Assembly: GCF_018991925.1 (NCBI RefSeq)
Contig: NW_024753828.1
Span: 1,908,014 to 1,972,013 of the forward strand
Length of the DNA stretch: 64,000 nt
DNA from: Homarus americanus
Lineage: Eukaryota; Arthropoda; Malacostraca; Decapoda; Nephropidae
Direction of reading: 5' to 3'
This document shows, in pieces, positions 47,038 through 57,719 of the stretch. Within the stretch, counting starts at the first letter, position 1, and each line of letters begins with the position of its first letter. The position numbers and the translations under genes were made by a program. The notes beneath the pieces are model-generated. The model was not told the origin of the DNA and searched no databases. It saw nothing but the letters and a program-made list of their open reading frames with translations.

Positions 47038-48731
47038 ACAAGCGAGGTTAACTTCCAACCGAACAACGTCCCATCGTGAGATATACGCCTTCCATGCCCC
47101 CCAGTAAAAAAAAAACACTTCCGAGACGCCTGCTGGACCACCACTGCACGACCCCCTAACGGAAACACGATCCTTCCCATACTGGCCAGATATTGTCTGT
47201 TAAAGGAATATCCTTCCTTAGTCTTTAGTAAGCATTTGCCTCCAGGTGTAACGTTAACCTACATCTATTGAGGATAAAATCTTTCACCTACAAATTGACA
47301 ATAACACATTTGCTGTATAATCAGACATCTAGTTGCCTCAACAATTGCAACTCCAGTTGTAATTGGGGTTGCAATTTCAAATTCTGTGTCATGACTAAGG
47401 AATAACGAAGTCTCTGGTGCACTCTAAAATTAAGAAAGAAAACGGAGCACTCAGGCGTCCTGAAGCGAGAGAAAACGGACTCCTATGATGGGGGACACAA
47501 GCACTCACACTGACAGACTTGACACTCACTTCTTTCACAAGTTTTACCAACCATTAGTTGTGTACGTTATCTAGTGAATTTAGTCAATATTGCACAGTAC
47601 AAGTACACTGCAATACAGTGGTCCCCCGGTTAACAATGGACCTAAGTGCAAACCTGTACTGTACATGTACTAAATGATTACGGTACTAAAATTGTAATGT
47701 CTATTGCAAATATAGATTGTTTATACAGGTATTCAAATAAATCACTATCTTACAAGAATCCCAGCAATGTAAGTTATATTCACCCAGGTCATTTGGGTGG
47801 CAAATTATGAGAAGAGCTTAGTCACTCTTAAGGAATGATAAATAAACACGCAGGCAGGCCTTCAGCGCCACCTGTCAAATCATATCGCCATGCGAGGGAG
47901 CGTTGGGGGGTTTTTGGCCTTAAGTTTTTCATATAATATCTTAGACTATAGGAGAATCTAATTTGCATTGCTGAAATCCTTGCAAAACAGAGATTAATTT
48001 GAATATAAATGTCATATATTTTGCTCGAGATAAAAATTGTAGTACATTAGTGTACATTTTTTAATATAAACTTTTTCAGCTGTATTTTTGGGTAGATTTA
48101 CACAAATGTCTTCATTTATTTTCATCCATTTACATGCACACACCATACGAAAAGAAACGTAAAAGAAATAAATGACCTTAGTGCAAAGCTGGAGTGTACA
48201 TGTACTAATTTGATTACGGTACTAAAATTGTTATGTCTAGTGCAAATTATAGCATGTTTATATTCAAATTAATCACTATCTTACAAGAATCCCAGCAATG
48301 TAAATTATATTCACCCAGGTCATTTTCCTGGCTTTTTAATAGAGAGAAGCTTAGTCACTTAAGAATTGATAAATAAACACACGTTAGACCTTGGGCCGGT
48401 GCCAACTGTCCAACGTATTACCTCACCTCCTGCTCCCCTCCCCCCACGCCCCCTCCCTCCCTCTCCCCCATCTGCCCAGCGTTGCTGGAATCCTTGTAAA
48501 ACAGTGAATAATTTTAATATAAATGCCATGTATTTTGCACAAAAGATAAAAATTAATCACCTGTATCATATTACAGTAGTGATTTAAGAGTAAAAGTGTA
48601 TATGTACGTATATAGTATTCCACATACACGTAAGTATAAATACAAAGTTTATGTGATGATCGGACAACGTCCATTTCGGTTAACGTCACGTTTCCAAGAA
48701 CGTATCTAGGATGTTAACCGAGGGATCACTG
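47033..48731 (-). mobile_element. 1.7-kb Tigger-like element related to 23836-24562
   Basis: Left TAGTCACAAGCGAGGTTAAC and right inverse CAGTGATCCCTCGGTTAACA. 47040-47480 and 48656-48715 are the inverse of the 24562-24120 and 23915-23850 parts of the other copy. Between them, 47640-47830 and 48175-48365 are direct repeats about 540 bp apart. Another terminus, CAGTGGTCCCCCGGTTAAC, is seen at 47616, perhaps a further insertion whose right end I could not place. The right part includes a CCCCTCCCCCC low-complexity stretch at 48435. Confidence 0.7.
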
Positions 48732-48745
48732 TGTGTATATGTATA

Positions 48746-48949
48746 TACAGGGTGTCCCATAAGTTTCCATACAACGTATCACCAACGCCATTACAAGCAT
48801 AACTGCAGCTGTGCTTGAACATGTTCTTCAGCAGTGGAGGACACGCATTGAAGAGTGTTTTCAACAGAATGGTAGTCATGTAGAGCATATTATATAAATA
48901 AAAATGGATTTTCATATAAAATTTATTTTTCCTATGTATGGGCATTCAT

Positions 48950-48957
<8 letters not shown>
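48746..48957 (+). mobile_element. Mariner-like relic with transposase C-terminus
   Basis: ACAGGGTGTCCCATAAGTTT at 48747 faces ATGGGCATTCATGGGACAC at 48939, a terminal-repeat pair of mariner type. Between them a plus-strand peptide reads VLEHVLQQWRTRIEECFQQN and GSHVEHII before a stop, the usual end of such transposases. Only the last ~200 bp remain. Confidence 0.65.

Positions 48958-48988
<31 letters not shown>
48955..48988. repeat. (CA)n microsatellite at the Tigger left end
   Basis: About sixteen CA units replace the expected left terminus (CAGCTAGACCCCGACTTACG) of the following Tigger copy. Confidence 0.85.
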
Positions 48989-48990
<2 letters not shown>

Positions 48991-51143
48991 CGACTTACGA
49001 CCACCCGCACCTACGACCTGCCTCAGTCAGTACCAAATTTTTTTGAAATGACGCACGTATTTTCTAGACCAAAACGTTTCCATCCCGTACGAGAGCATCA
49101 CGTGGGCTGGGTCGCCTCGTGGCTACAGCACCCACGACGTAGAGCGCTTAGTTGGTGTTTGACTGTCGTTGTTGTCGATTGTGATCTCGCCGTGTACTGA
49201 CAATATTTTCATTTCTAATTCACTTTGGAATGACTGGCAAGCTTAGAAGTGAGAGTGCTGGTGGTGCTCAGAAGAAAAGGAGAGTCAAATACTTTTGAGA
49301 CAAAAATTTAGATAATAATGCATTATGAAAATGGAAAAACGGTAGAAACCATTTCACGCGACCTAGGCTTCTCGCACTCGACCATATCGACAATTTTGAA
49401 GGACAATGAACATATTCGTGAGGTAGTGAAAGGATCAGCACCTATAAAGGAAACAATAATAAAAAATAAAAAAAGACAAGGTCCTATTCATGAGATGGAA
49501 AAATTACAAAAGCATGTACCCTTAAGCCTTCTAACCCTACAAGCTACAACAAGAAGCCTTTTTGAAAGCCTGAAGGAGCAGGCAGGAGATGAGTCCGACC
49601 AAACCTTCACAGCAAGTCATGGTTGGTTCCAAAGGTTTAAGAACCGCTACAGTTTGCATAGTGAGTGGAGAGGCAGCAACTGCTGATGTGGGTGCTGCCG
49701 AAGCTTTTAAGGAGGAGCTAGATCATGTCATGGTGGAGGGAAATTATTTGCATGAGCAAATATTTAATGTGGATGAAACTGGCTTATCATGGAAGCGCAT
49801 GCCAGAACGGACATACATCCACAAAGAGCTGAAAACAATGCCAAGATTCAAGGCATTCAAGACCGAATCACACTTCTGTTGGGTGGGGATTGTAGCTGGT
49901 TTCAAGATAAAGCCCTTCATGATATATCATTCAGAGAACCCCAGGGGCTTTTAAACATGTCACCAAGTACACACTGCCAGTGTTTTATCACAGCAACAAG
50001 AAAGCAAGGATGACCATAGTGCTGTTTGAGGATTGGTTCCTGACTTGTTTCATTCCACAAGCCAAGGAGTATCGTCTGCAACAAGGGATTGCATTCAAGA
50101 TTTTGTTAATTTGGGATAATGCTCCGGGACACCCTATACTGCCCGATATCCCACCACACCTGTACGACCTGCATGTTAAGGTAGTCTACATTCCACCTAA
50201 CACTATCTCTATCATTCAACCCATGGATCAAGGTGCTATTGCTGCTTTTAAAGTGAATTATTTATGTACGACCTTTGCTCAGGCTGTTGCTGCTACTGAA
50301 GGTGAGAAAATGCTCAGAGAGTTTTGGAAGGACTACAACATTTTGAAATGTATAAAGAACAGAGGCAGCATGGGATGAGGTTACAGATCAGTGCATGAAT
50401 GGAATATGGAAGAAAGTCCTGAAAAGATATGTGAACAGTTTCAGAGGATTTAATGAAGATGAAAAAATTTCTGCGATTAGTAACAAGATAGTGGAGTTGG
50501 GTAAACAGCTGGAGTTACAAATTGATAATGAAGATATTTAGCAGTTGGTTAAAAGTGTAGCAGAAGAGCTAAGTAACGAGGATCTTATTGAACTGGATGC
50601 ACAGAAAATTGCAGAGGAAGAGTCAAAATGTAGAAGAACCTGCACCCCCCAAAAAATTTTCAGTGAAACAAATGGAAGAGGCATTTGCTACAATTAATAA
50701 AGGGGATGCAAATGTTTGACGGAATGGATAAAAACGTTGAGCGTTTTGCAAAAGTTGACAGAATGATCCAAGATGCACTTGCTTGCTACAGGAAGATTTA
50801 CAATGAAAAGAAAAAGCAAACTGTGCAGTCTAAATTGGACATCTATTTTAAGAAGTCCCCCATTGCTGTCTCCTCACGCCCCACCAGTGCTGCCTCTTCA
50901 CTCCCTAAAGATGTTCCAATACCTTCAACAAGCAAGTTTCCCCTATATGTTAACCTGTCTGAAGAAAGCGACATTGATGACCCACCCAGTCCCGTCTCCT
51001 CCTCTGCTTCATCCAGTTAATATAGTCTCCATGTATAATTAAAAAATTATGGGGGCCCCATGAGCATTCAGCTGACTACATTAAAGGAAAGTGCACAGTA
51101 ACACTATTCATTCTTCATTATTGATTACTTTTACTGTACAGTA
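48989..51143 (+). mobile_element. Decayed Tigger element, parent-like copy of the 623-1014 MITE
   Basis: Starts inside the subterminal region (CTTCGACTTACGACCACC), which matches 647-665 of the MITE. The 3' tail 51018-51100 matches 735-815 of the MITE. The left terminus is lost to the CA repeat and the right terminus is cut by the MITE at 51144. Confidence 0.8.
49230..51020 (+). pseudogene. Tigger transposase pseudogene
   Basis: ATG at 49230 gives MTGKLRSESAGGAQKKRRVK, the usual Tigger start, then a stop/shift. 49318-49686 is a helix-turn-helix region (TISRDLGFSHSTISTILKD) and CENP-B-type domain ending in SHGWFQRFKNRYSLH. 49589-49954 holds the first catalytic Asp (FNVDETGLSWKRMPERTY). 49980-50378 holds the second (LIWDNAPGHP) and third (IIQPMDQGAIAAFK). 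A C-terminal acidic tail runs 50685-51020. Frameshifts near 49300, 49680, 49960 and 50380 and at least one stop near 50540 break it. All three Asps remain. Confidence 0.88.
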
Positions 51144-51590
51144 CAGTATAGTCTCGATTTACGCGGATTTCGTTTATGCGTTTGGTCATTTACGCGGCAC
51201 CTTGCCAGACCGACAATTTTTATTTATGCGGTATTTTCCATCATTTACGCGGGAAGCGGCACGGGCAGGGTGCGCACAAGGTCCCCCAGTCAACAAAACA
51301 GTGATAGTGAGAATATGGACTTTGGGGGGGTTTGACAAAGAGGCCCTGCAAGCCTCTGTGGTGGATAGTGATACAGGTGATACAAATGATACAGGTGAGG
51401 GCCAATAATCTGCCCTCTGCCTCAGAACCAACCCCCCATCCCCATGTACCCAGCCATTTCTTCTACTAACATAAGTGTTAAAAAACCTAATATTATTGAT
51501 ATTTCTCTTAAATATTAATTATGTGTGCATACCATCATAAAATTAAGATGTTATTTTTACTACAATGTAGTACTTATTGTGTCTGGTGAA
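51144..51590 (+). mobile_element. Truncated MITE of the CAGTATAGTCTCG family
   Basis: CAGTATAGTCTCGATTTACG after TA. Collinear with 25448-25900 and then lost after about 51590. It interrupts the tail of the Tigger copy to its left. Confidence 0.8.
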
Positions 51591-51599
51591 GTATAATTT

Positions 51600-51715
51600 G
51601 TTTATTTTCTTGAGATATTTGTTTTCAGCTCATAAAATTCATATAAATTACCTGGCCAGAATATAATTTACATTGCTGGAATTCTTATAAGATAGTGATT
51701 AATTTTAATATTAAC
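51600..51715. repeat. Isolated copy of the CATTGCTGGAATTC module
   Basis: AATTACCTGGCCAGAATATA and TTTACATTGCTGGAATTCTT match one arm of the hairpin units at 45-46.5 kb, inverted. No transposon end is visible beside it. Confidence 0.6.
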
Positions 51716-51719
51716 AAGC

Positions 51720-52124
51720 AAGATGTTACCTCCAGTGAAAACAGAGAGAGACTAACTCCTGTTTGCTGTGTTAAGAGGCCGGATGCCGTGCATTAAACTA
51801 GTCACTTTACCTTCAATTATGTTCAATAATTGTTAAAATGACTAAAAAATTGAATATTAAACTTTTAAAATTATTGAATAGTATAAACTTCTTGATATTA
51901 TCAAAAATAGTAAGGAATTTAAGCCCTAGAACCGATTAATGTATTGGCGGACTGATACTAAAGCTGGTTGCCCGGTCAGTGCAAGCGAAAACATGTTGAG
52001 GTAGATTCGTAAGAACTTCGTTAACCGAATTTTTTTTCGTTAACCGAATTGAAGATCCTGATGGAAGGCAGTTCGTTAATCGAAATTACGTTAACCGAGG
52101 TGTTCGTTAAACGAGGGGTCACTG
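51720..52124 (-). mobile_element. 5' end fragment of the CAGTGACCCC Tigger family
   Basis: The inverse of the left ~400 bp of the element at 28121 (terminus CAGTGACCCCTCGTTTAACG at 52124, GTTTTCACTGGAGGTAACAT). It is followed by TA. The rest of the element is absent. Confidence 0.85.
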
Positions 52125-52260
52125 TACTGTACTGTAGTAAGGAGAGTTTTCTGTACAGTATTCAAATTGTGTGTGTCTAAAACCATCCATTTTTTTCTGT
52201 GCCGTATCTCTATAATCTAATTTTGTAGACTATTATTTGGGCAATTAAAATACAACTCAC

Positions 52261-52445
52261 CTCAGTGTTGATTTCTGGGAGCGAAATCGCTCTTGCTGGT
52301 GTTGGAAGACCCCGAGTCTGTGTGACTTTGGAGTATCATTGATGTCACTGGATGTACCTGGGCTGGCTGGGATGAAATCTGGAGAACTGTCGGCACTGGC
52401 GCTGCTCATTATGGTATTCGAAACACTGGAACGTGTATCCGACAT
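52261..52445 (-). CDS. Host gene exon 1 (coding start), residues 1-61
   Basis: The frame starts at an ATG at 52445 and reads MSDTRSSVSNTIM..., a Ser/Thr/Asp-rich segment containing SSPDFIPASPGTSS, and ends with KSTL plus two nucleotides. The donor GAG|GTGAGT is strong. An earlier in-frame start would have to be TTG, so the ATG is chosen. The sequence just upstream reads TATTTGTAG|GAAGAATG, which could be a splice acceptor, so a non-coding exon may precede this one. The phase-2 end is completed exactly by the first base of exon 2. No domain is recognised; the composition suggests a disordered, phosphorylatable amino terminus. Confidence 0.75.
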
Positions 52446-53915
52446 TCTTCCTACAAATATCAAGAAATAACTGTACAGTACTGTATATAGACAGCTGCAT
52501 GTTAACAGTGCAATTATTATCCACTCTGTATCTATGTTTTTCTGGCTTAATAAACTGTTTCAATTCAAGTACATGTTTATATTAGAATACAAACCAATAT
52601 CTTAAATTCAATGTCCATAGGACCTAAACCATTCTGTTGGCCAAAATTTTCTGCCATTAGCTAGTTCCAGTAGTGTAATGATTGTCTATCAGGCCAAAGC
52701 ATACAGCCCAGAGAAGAACAACACATATTACAGCAATTAGATGAGCAGTTGTACACCCACTCAAGTCGACCCACCCTACAGTAATTAAAGGAGGTCAAGA
52801 CCTGACCCAACCAAGATCACAAAGTTCCCGCCACCGTGTGATGAGAGACCAGGCGACATGACCTTGTTTATAAAAAACTGCCTCCAACCAGTAATCTGAC
52901 ACCTGGCCAGACACCCAGGGTGGTAGTAATTGGGGAATATTACCAACCGGCATACCACGATAAGTGACACGACCCTGTGACCCACCAAGCATCGCGCACC
53001 TGATCAAACACCTGTCTAGACACACTCCAGATAAGTGATAATTAAGAGACAACACCTGCCGGCCTGAGACCTCCAATAAAAGAGGCCAACAACTCCTTAC
53101 CAGTGGTTAGACAGGGAGAGACATACCACGATAAGCACACCACATCCTGTGACCCCGAACCACCGTACATCTGAGAAAACACACCTGTCCAGACTCGCCC
53201 AGATTAGTGATAAATAGGAGACGAGATCTGTCGGCCTGAGACCTCCAATAAATGGGGCCTACAACTCCTTCCAGGGGTTAGACAGGGAGAAACAGAACCC
53301 AGAGCCAGATGGAGTCACACTCAGTCACAAGTCGAGGTCAGGAGGGGGACTTCCTAGCACCAAGTCCCCAGCTTGCAGAGTCTCCCACAGGAGTACAGCG
53401 CCCGCCGAGACCACTCTCTCCATGAGTACCTGACCCTGCAGTCAAGAGTCCCCAGCTGCTGGGCCTTCCTCAGGTCACATGCGAGTCATTGTCAGAGCAA
53501 TCCATAGGGTGAGTCACTGTCTAGTAATGTCATTATATTGATCTATTAGTGCCCATGCCATTCGTTTAACTAATAAATAATTGTACTTGGAATTGTTGTC
53601 TAGAAGACTTCCCCTAAGACTACACTATATATATTAACGGTCAAATAACTAATCAGCCACGCTACCAACTTTCTTCACTTTACAATCCTATTACTATAAA
53701 TTCCTCCAACCTTCTTAATGAGAATCTTTGCCTCATTACAGCAGGTATGGTTAGGTTTTCAAAAAAAAAAAATTAATACAATACTCTGTATAATTAAACT
53801 AAAAAAAATAATTGTATATATTATAGGTATATTCTATGAGAACCACTTTCATTGGTACAATAGCCTGCACTTATTCCCATTTCAGTGGCTGGCGGGTTTT
53901 GCGAGACTTCATAGT
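52446..53915. other. Upstream region of the host gene, with a 171-bp tandem duplication
   Basis: CATACCACGATAAG at 52951 and 53122 starts two adjacent copies of 171 bp. Both contain CCGGCCTGAGACCTCCAATAAA-like (partial) and GGTTAGACAGGGAGA. A possible acceptor (TTTGTAG at 52451-52457) suggests an untranslated exon further right. I recognise no promoter motif with confidence. Confidence 0.55.
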
Positions 53916-54549
53916 ACAGTCGGCCCTTAACATACGCGGGTTTAGCAAACACGGATTTGCAAATACGCAGATTGCCCCGCCGGAGGAATATTCTGCACAT
54001 TGAAGTAATTGAAGTACATTCAAATCGCGCGCCATTCAACTCACGCGCGGCACATAACACGGGACACCGCCCGCTCCCGCAACCTCACACACACGCATAG
54101 CTCTCCCTCACTCAGTCAGTCTCGCTGTAACCACACTTGTGTTGGCATCAGCATTATAGTTGCAAAAATATTACATTTCCGTGACTGTATTATATCAAGC
54201 ACAGTATGAATAGAATATCACTAATATAAGAGTATTTTAACCGAAAACTATTTAAAAAACGAGTAACATCTCTTGAACATTGGAAGGTTAGGTAAAGTCT
54301 TTTGTTTTCGTCATGTATTTTATCCTATTTTACATTGAAATACATCACGTTTCAGCAAAACTACTATTTATTTCTGAGAATATATTCATTCAGGCACAGT
54401 TTAGGTAAAATATACATGTGCTGTAACATTTTTTTTAATTGAAAACGATTCGAAAAACACGTACCCTCTAGCCCTGTTCAAGGAGAAGACTGGGAGGAGC
54501 TGTTTGGTGCTTAAGACGATGACAAGGAAAATGATTTTGATGGATTTTA

Positions 54550-55113
54550 ATGAAAATATTCAGAAAGACCCTGGCACTGTCAAGGAAAGTGGCTGCTGAA
54601 GGCTTCCAGGACATGGCAGAGGACGAGATTAGGGAGCTAATTGAAGAGCACGACACTGAGCTGACCGAGGAGGATCTACAGGAGTTAGTAGACTCAGGCA
54701 AGGAAGAGGAAGAGGAAGCGAAAGGGAAAGAGGATGAGGAAGAGGAAGAGCACCAAGAAATAACTTTGGAGAAGTTGGGGGAGATGACCAGGAATATTGA
54801 GGCACTGAAAAACCTGGCCTATAGTATGGACCCCTCCATGGTGCGTGCCCTGAAATTCATGCGAGGGATGGATGAAGTTTTTGCTCCATACAAAAACATC
54901 ATGGAAGAAATGAAAAGAAAGAGACGACAACTCCCCATTACCATGTTCTTTGATCACCGAAGGAGAGATTTAACACCATCAATCACTGGCGGCAGTGAGG
55001 AAGCAGCTGAATCCACCGTCGCCCCCACTTCACCACCCGTTATGGAACTGCGTGACGATGAGCCCGATGACCCCCGCCCTGTCGCCGAGGATAGGTACGG
55101 TACAGTAAAGTGA
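54550..55113 (+). pseudogene. C-terminal remnant of a Tigger transposase
   Basis: An open frame of 187 codons whose sequence (KVAAEGFQDMAEDEIRELIE, ELTEEDLQEL, RRQLPITMFFDHRRR) matches the acidic tail and LPITMFF end of Tigger/jerky-type transposases. The DNA-binding and catalytic parts are missing, so the first Met is not a true start. The surrounding element is an internal deletion derivative. Confidence 0.8.
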
Positions 55114-55387
55114 AATTTTTATCTCTTATTTTTAATAGCTTTTCTTGCCATGTTTATTGTTTGTAAAAATGCACAGCACAGTACAGTTCAGTACTGTACA
55201 TAGAAGTGGAGGTGCAGTTATTCACAAAACATTTGTGTTTGTTGTCGGCAGTAGTGACGGTGAGGAGGTGGAGGAGGCAGAGGAGGAAGCGGAGGGAGCG
55301 AGTTGGGAGGAGTGGTGACCTTGGACGCGGGAGGAGGGACGAGTGGAGATGCCAGCCAGTACATTACGGGTTTATTAATTGTTTTTA

Positions 55388-55558
55388 CAGTGGTCCCTCG
55401 GTTAACGCGCACAATTCGTTCCAGCAGGTTGCTCGTTAACCGAAACCATTGTTTCAATGGGTTTTTGGGTAATTAGTTCCAGCTCACCGAAAATTGCCTA
55501 AATTCAACAAAAAAGGTAGAAAAGTACACTTACTTTGAGGTGTGTATGTAGAAGGCTC

Positions 55559-55616
<58 letters not shown>

Positions 55617-56259
55617 GGAATTAAAATGGGAGTGGAGAAGGGAGAAGAGAAGGCATTGGGGTGGAAGAGAAGTCACCCCATGGCACCATTTCACCCATAA
55701 AATTTTAATTCTCTTGGTGTGATTCAAGATTATTTTCTTTAAATCAACACTGCACTACATTATATATTGTCAATATGTAAAATAAATATCAAAATGACCA
55801 ATAATTTGCTTGGAAACACAGAAAAAAAGCATTTAGTTGAAGAGAGTCTCAAGCAAGATGTTACCTCCACTGAAAACAGAGAGAGACTAACGCCTGTCTG
55901 GTGTGTTAACAGCCTGGATGGCACGCCAGAAACTAGTTTCTTTACCTTCAATTATGTTCAATAATTGTTAAAATGACTAAAAAAGTTAATATTAAACTTT
56001 TAAAATTATTGAATAGTATAAACTTCTTGATATTTACTAAAATAGTAAGGAATTTAAGCCCTAAAACCGATTACTGTATTGGCGGACTAATACAACAGCT
56101 GGTGGACCACCAAATGCAAGCGAAAACATGTTGAAGTCGGCCCGTAAAAAACTCATTAATCGAGGGATTGCTCGTTAACCGAAGTTAAGAATCTTATGGA
56201 AGGTAAATTGTTAACCGAAATCTCGTTAACCGAGGCGCTCGTTAACCGAGGGACCACTG
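55388..56259 (-). mobile_element. Nested 872-bp Tigger-like element
   Basis: CAGTGGTCCCTCGGTTAACG and its inverse, each beside TA, inside the 53917 element. It contains a (GAT)n run of about eighteen units at 55562-55616 at the site where sister copies have short CAT repeats. Confidence 0.92.
55562..55616. repeat. (GAT)n microsatellite inside the nested element
   Basis: About eighteen uninterrupted GAT units. The poly-His frame on the opposite strand is an artefact. Confidence 0.95.
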
Positions 56260-56317
56260 TATAGCTATTTTTGCATTTAAATATTAAATACTGTACATTA
56301 CGTTTCAACAAAACTAC

Positions 56318-56700
56318 CATTTATTTCTGAGAACATGGAAATGTAATATTTTTGCTTAAATGATGTACGTATTAGTGGAAAGTGGGATAAAATTGTGACG
56401 AAAGCAATGGCTTTCTCTTTCTTTCGTTCAAAAGATGTTACCGTAATCGCTTTTCGAATGGTTTTCAGTTGTGGGATTATAAGGCTAATGATAGGATAGA
56501 ATATTATTGTAATACAGTACGAGTACAACAGTTTTTTAACTGAAAACCATTCGAAAAGTGATTACGGTAAAATCTTTTGAATAACGAAAGAAAGCGAAAG
56601 TCATTGTTTTCTTCATGATTTTTTCCCACTTTCCACTGTAATATGTACGTCATTCCAGCAAAAATATTATATTTCCATATTTATTTCTGAGAATACGTAT
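56318..56700. repeat. Large imperfect palindrome
   Basis: 56318-56471 (ATTTATTTCTGAGAACATGG ... TTTTCAGTTG) is complementary to 56530-56700 (AACTGAAAACCATTCGAAAA ... ATTTATTTCTGAGAA), with a spacer of about 60 bp. A related single arm lies at 54290-54470. It sits in the right part of the 53917 element. Confidence 0.8.
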
Positions 56701-57234
56701 ATTCATTCAGTCACAGTTAAGGTAAAATATACTTGTGATGTAATATTTTAATGAAAATACGGTATCGTAGTTTTCGTTTGTTTCAAATTTAATTAACAAA
56801 GATTGATGTTTCAAATGTAATGAACAAAAATTTATGTCCAGTATCTATAAATAAACTTTAATAAATGAATACTTTATGTTTTACATCATCCTGTGCTACC
56901 ATACCATGGATTTGGCTACTTTGGGCTTGCTATGATGACGCAAGAGATCTGCCCTGGCAACTGTACCGACACTCACAGCTGGTGGTGCGTTGGTGCATCA
57001 TTTCCATTGTTTACTGGTAAATATTTTTCAACCTAATGAAACTATTACCCGTTTAGAGGTCAACCCCCAATTTTTTGCCAAATAATTTGGTCTTAAAAAC
57101 TCGAACTACACACAGGTATATACGGTAAATAAGGACATTGGGGGTAAGGGGGGGGGCAGCAAAAATACGCGGATTTTTAACATCCACGGGTATCTCTGTT
57201 ACGTAACCCCCGCGTATGTTAAGGGCCGACTGTA

Positions 57235-57715
57235 TTGTATATTGAGGTGAATGGGCAGAACCAACCTCTTTATAGACATCCGATAACAGTGTTAAGAAAG
57301 ACTTTTTTCCTCTACTTAAGAATGCCAATAATGTACTTTACGTATGGCTACAGATTACATTAAGATCACCGAATACAGTACTGTAGCCTATAGCAGGGTG
57401 TCTACTGGCCACACAAAACAAAATTCCCTGGGTTTTTCAGGTTTTCCTGGTGTAAAGTTGAAAAATTTCAGGTACTGTACACTAACACGATATTTTTGCA
57501 CTAGATGTGACAAAAAATGCTAAATCTAGAGCAAAAAGCACCAAGTTGGCAGATTTCAGATTTGCCCCCGAGGGGGCTAGTTTATTGGGCACCCCCTTAC
57601 ATCCTGTGCAAGGTGAAGCGCAGAAGCGTTTACAGCGCCCAACAGGGAAGTATGAAAAGTTCATACTTGCCTTTATGACTCGTACATTAAGGGCGTAAAA
57701 GCCTGAAGGGTCATA
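57235..57715. other. Unassigned sequence
   Basis: A plus-strand frame at about 57507-57698 (KNAKSRAKSTKLADFRFAPE) contains GCCCCCGAGGGGGC, a perfect palindrome. No family was recognised. Confidence 0.3.
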
Positions 57716-57719
57716 GGTT

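Larger units (their letters stand above)
53917..57232 (+). mobile_element. 3.3-kb Tigger-like element with perfect ends and nested insertion
   Basis: The left CAGTCGGCCCTTAACATACG is an exact inverse of the right end; TA both sides. It contains a transposase C-terminal frame, a nested element (55388-56259) and a 0.4-kb palindrome (56318-56700). The subterminal CGCGTATG/CACGGG words at both ends look recently preserved. Confidence 0.92.

Noticed and set aside
51091..51431. Frames within the CAGTATAGTCTCG MITEs (also 11140-11373 and 25486-25871)
   Set aside because: The same decayed tail block occurs in several copies on both strands; it is transposon remnant.
57541..57600. Possible structured RNA around GCCCCCGAGGGGGC
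   Set aside because: One short palindrome only; no tRNA or other RNA shape could be built around it.
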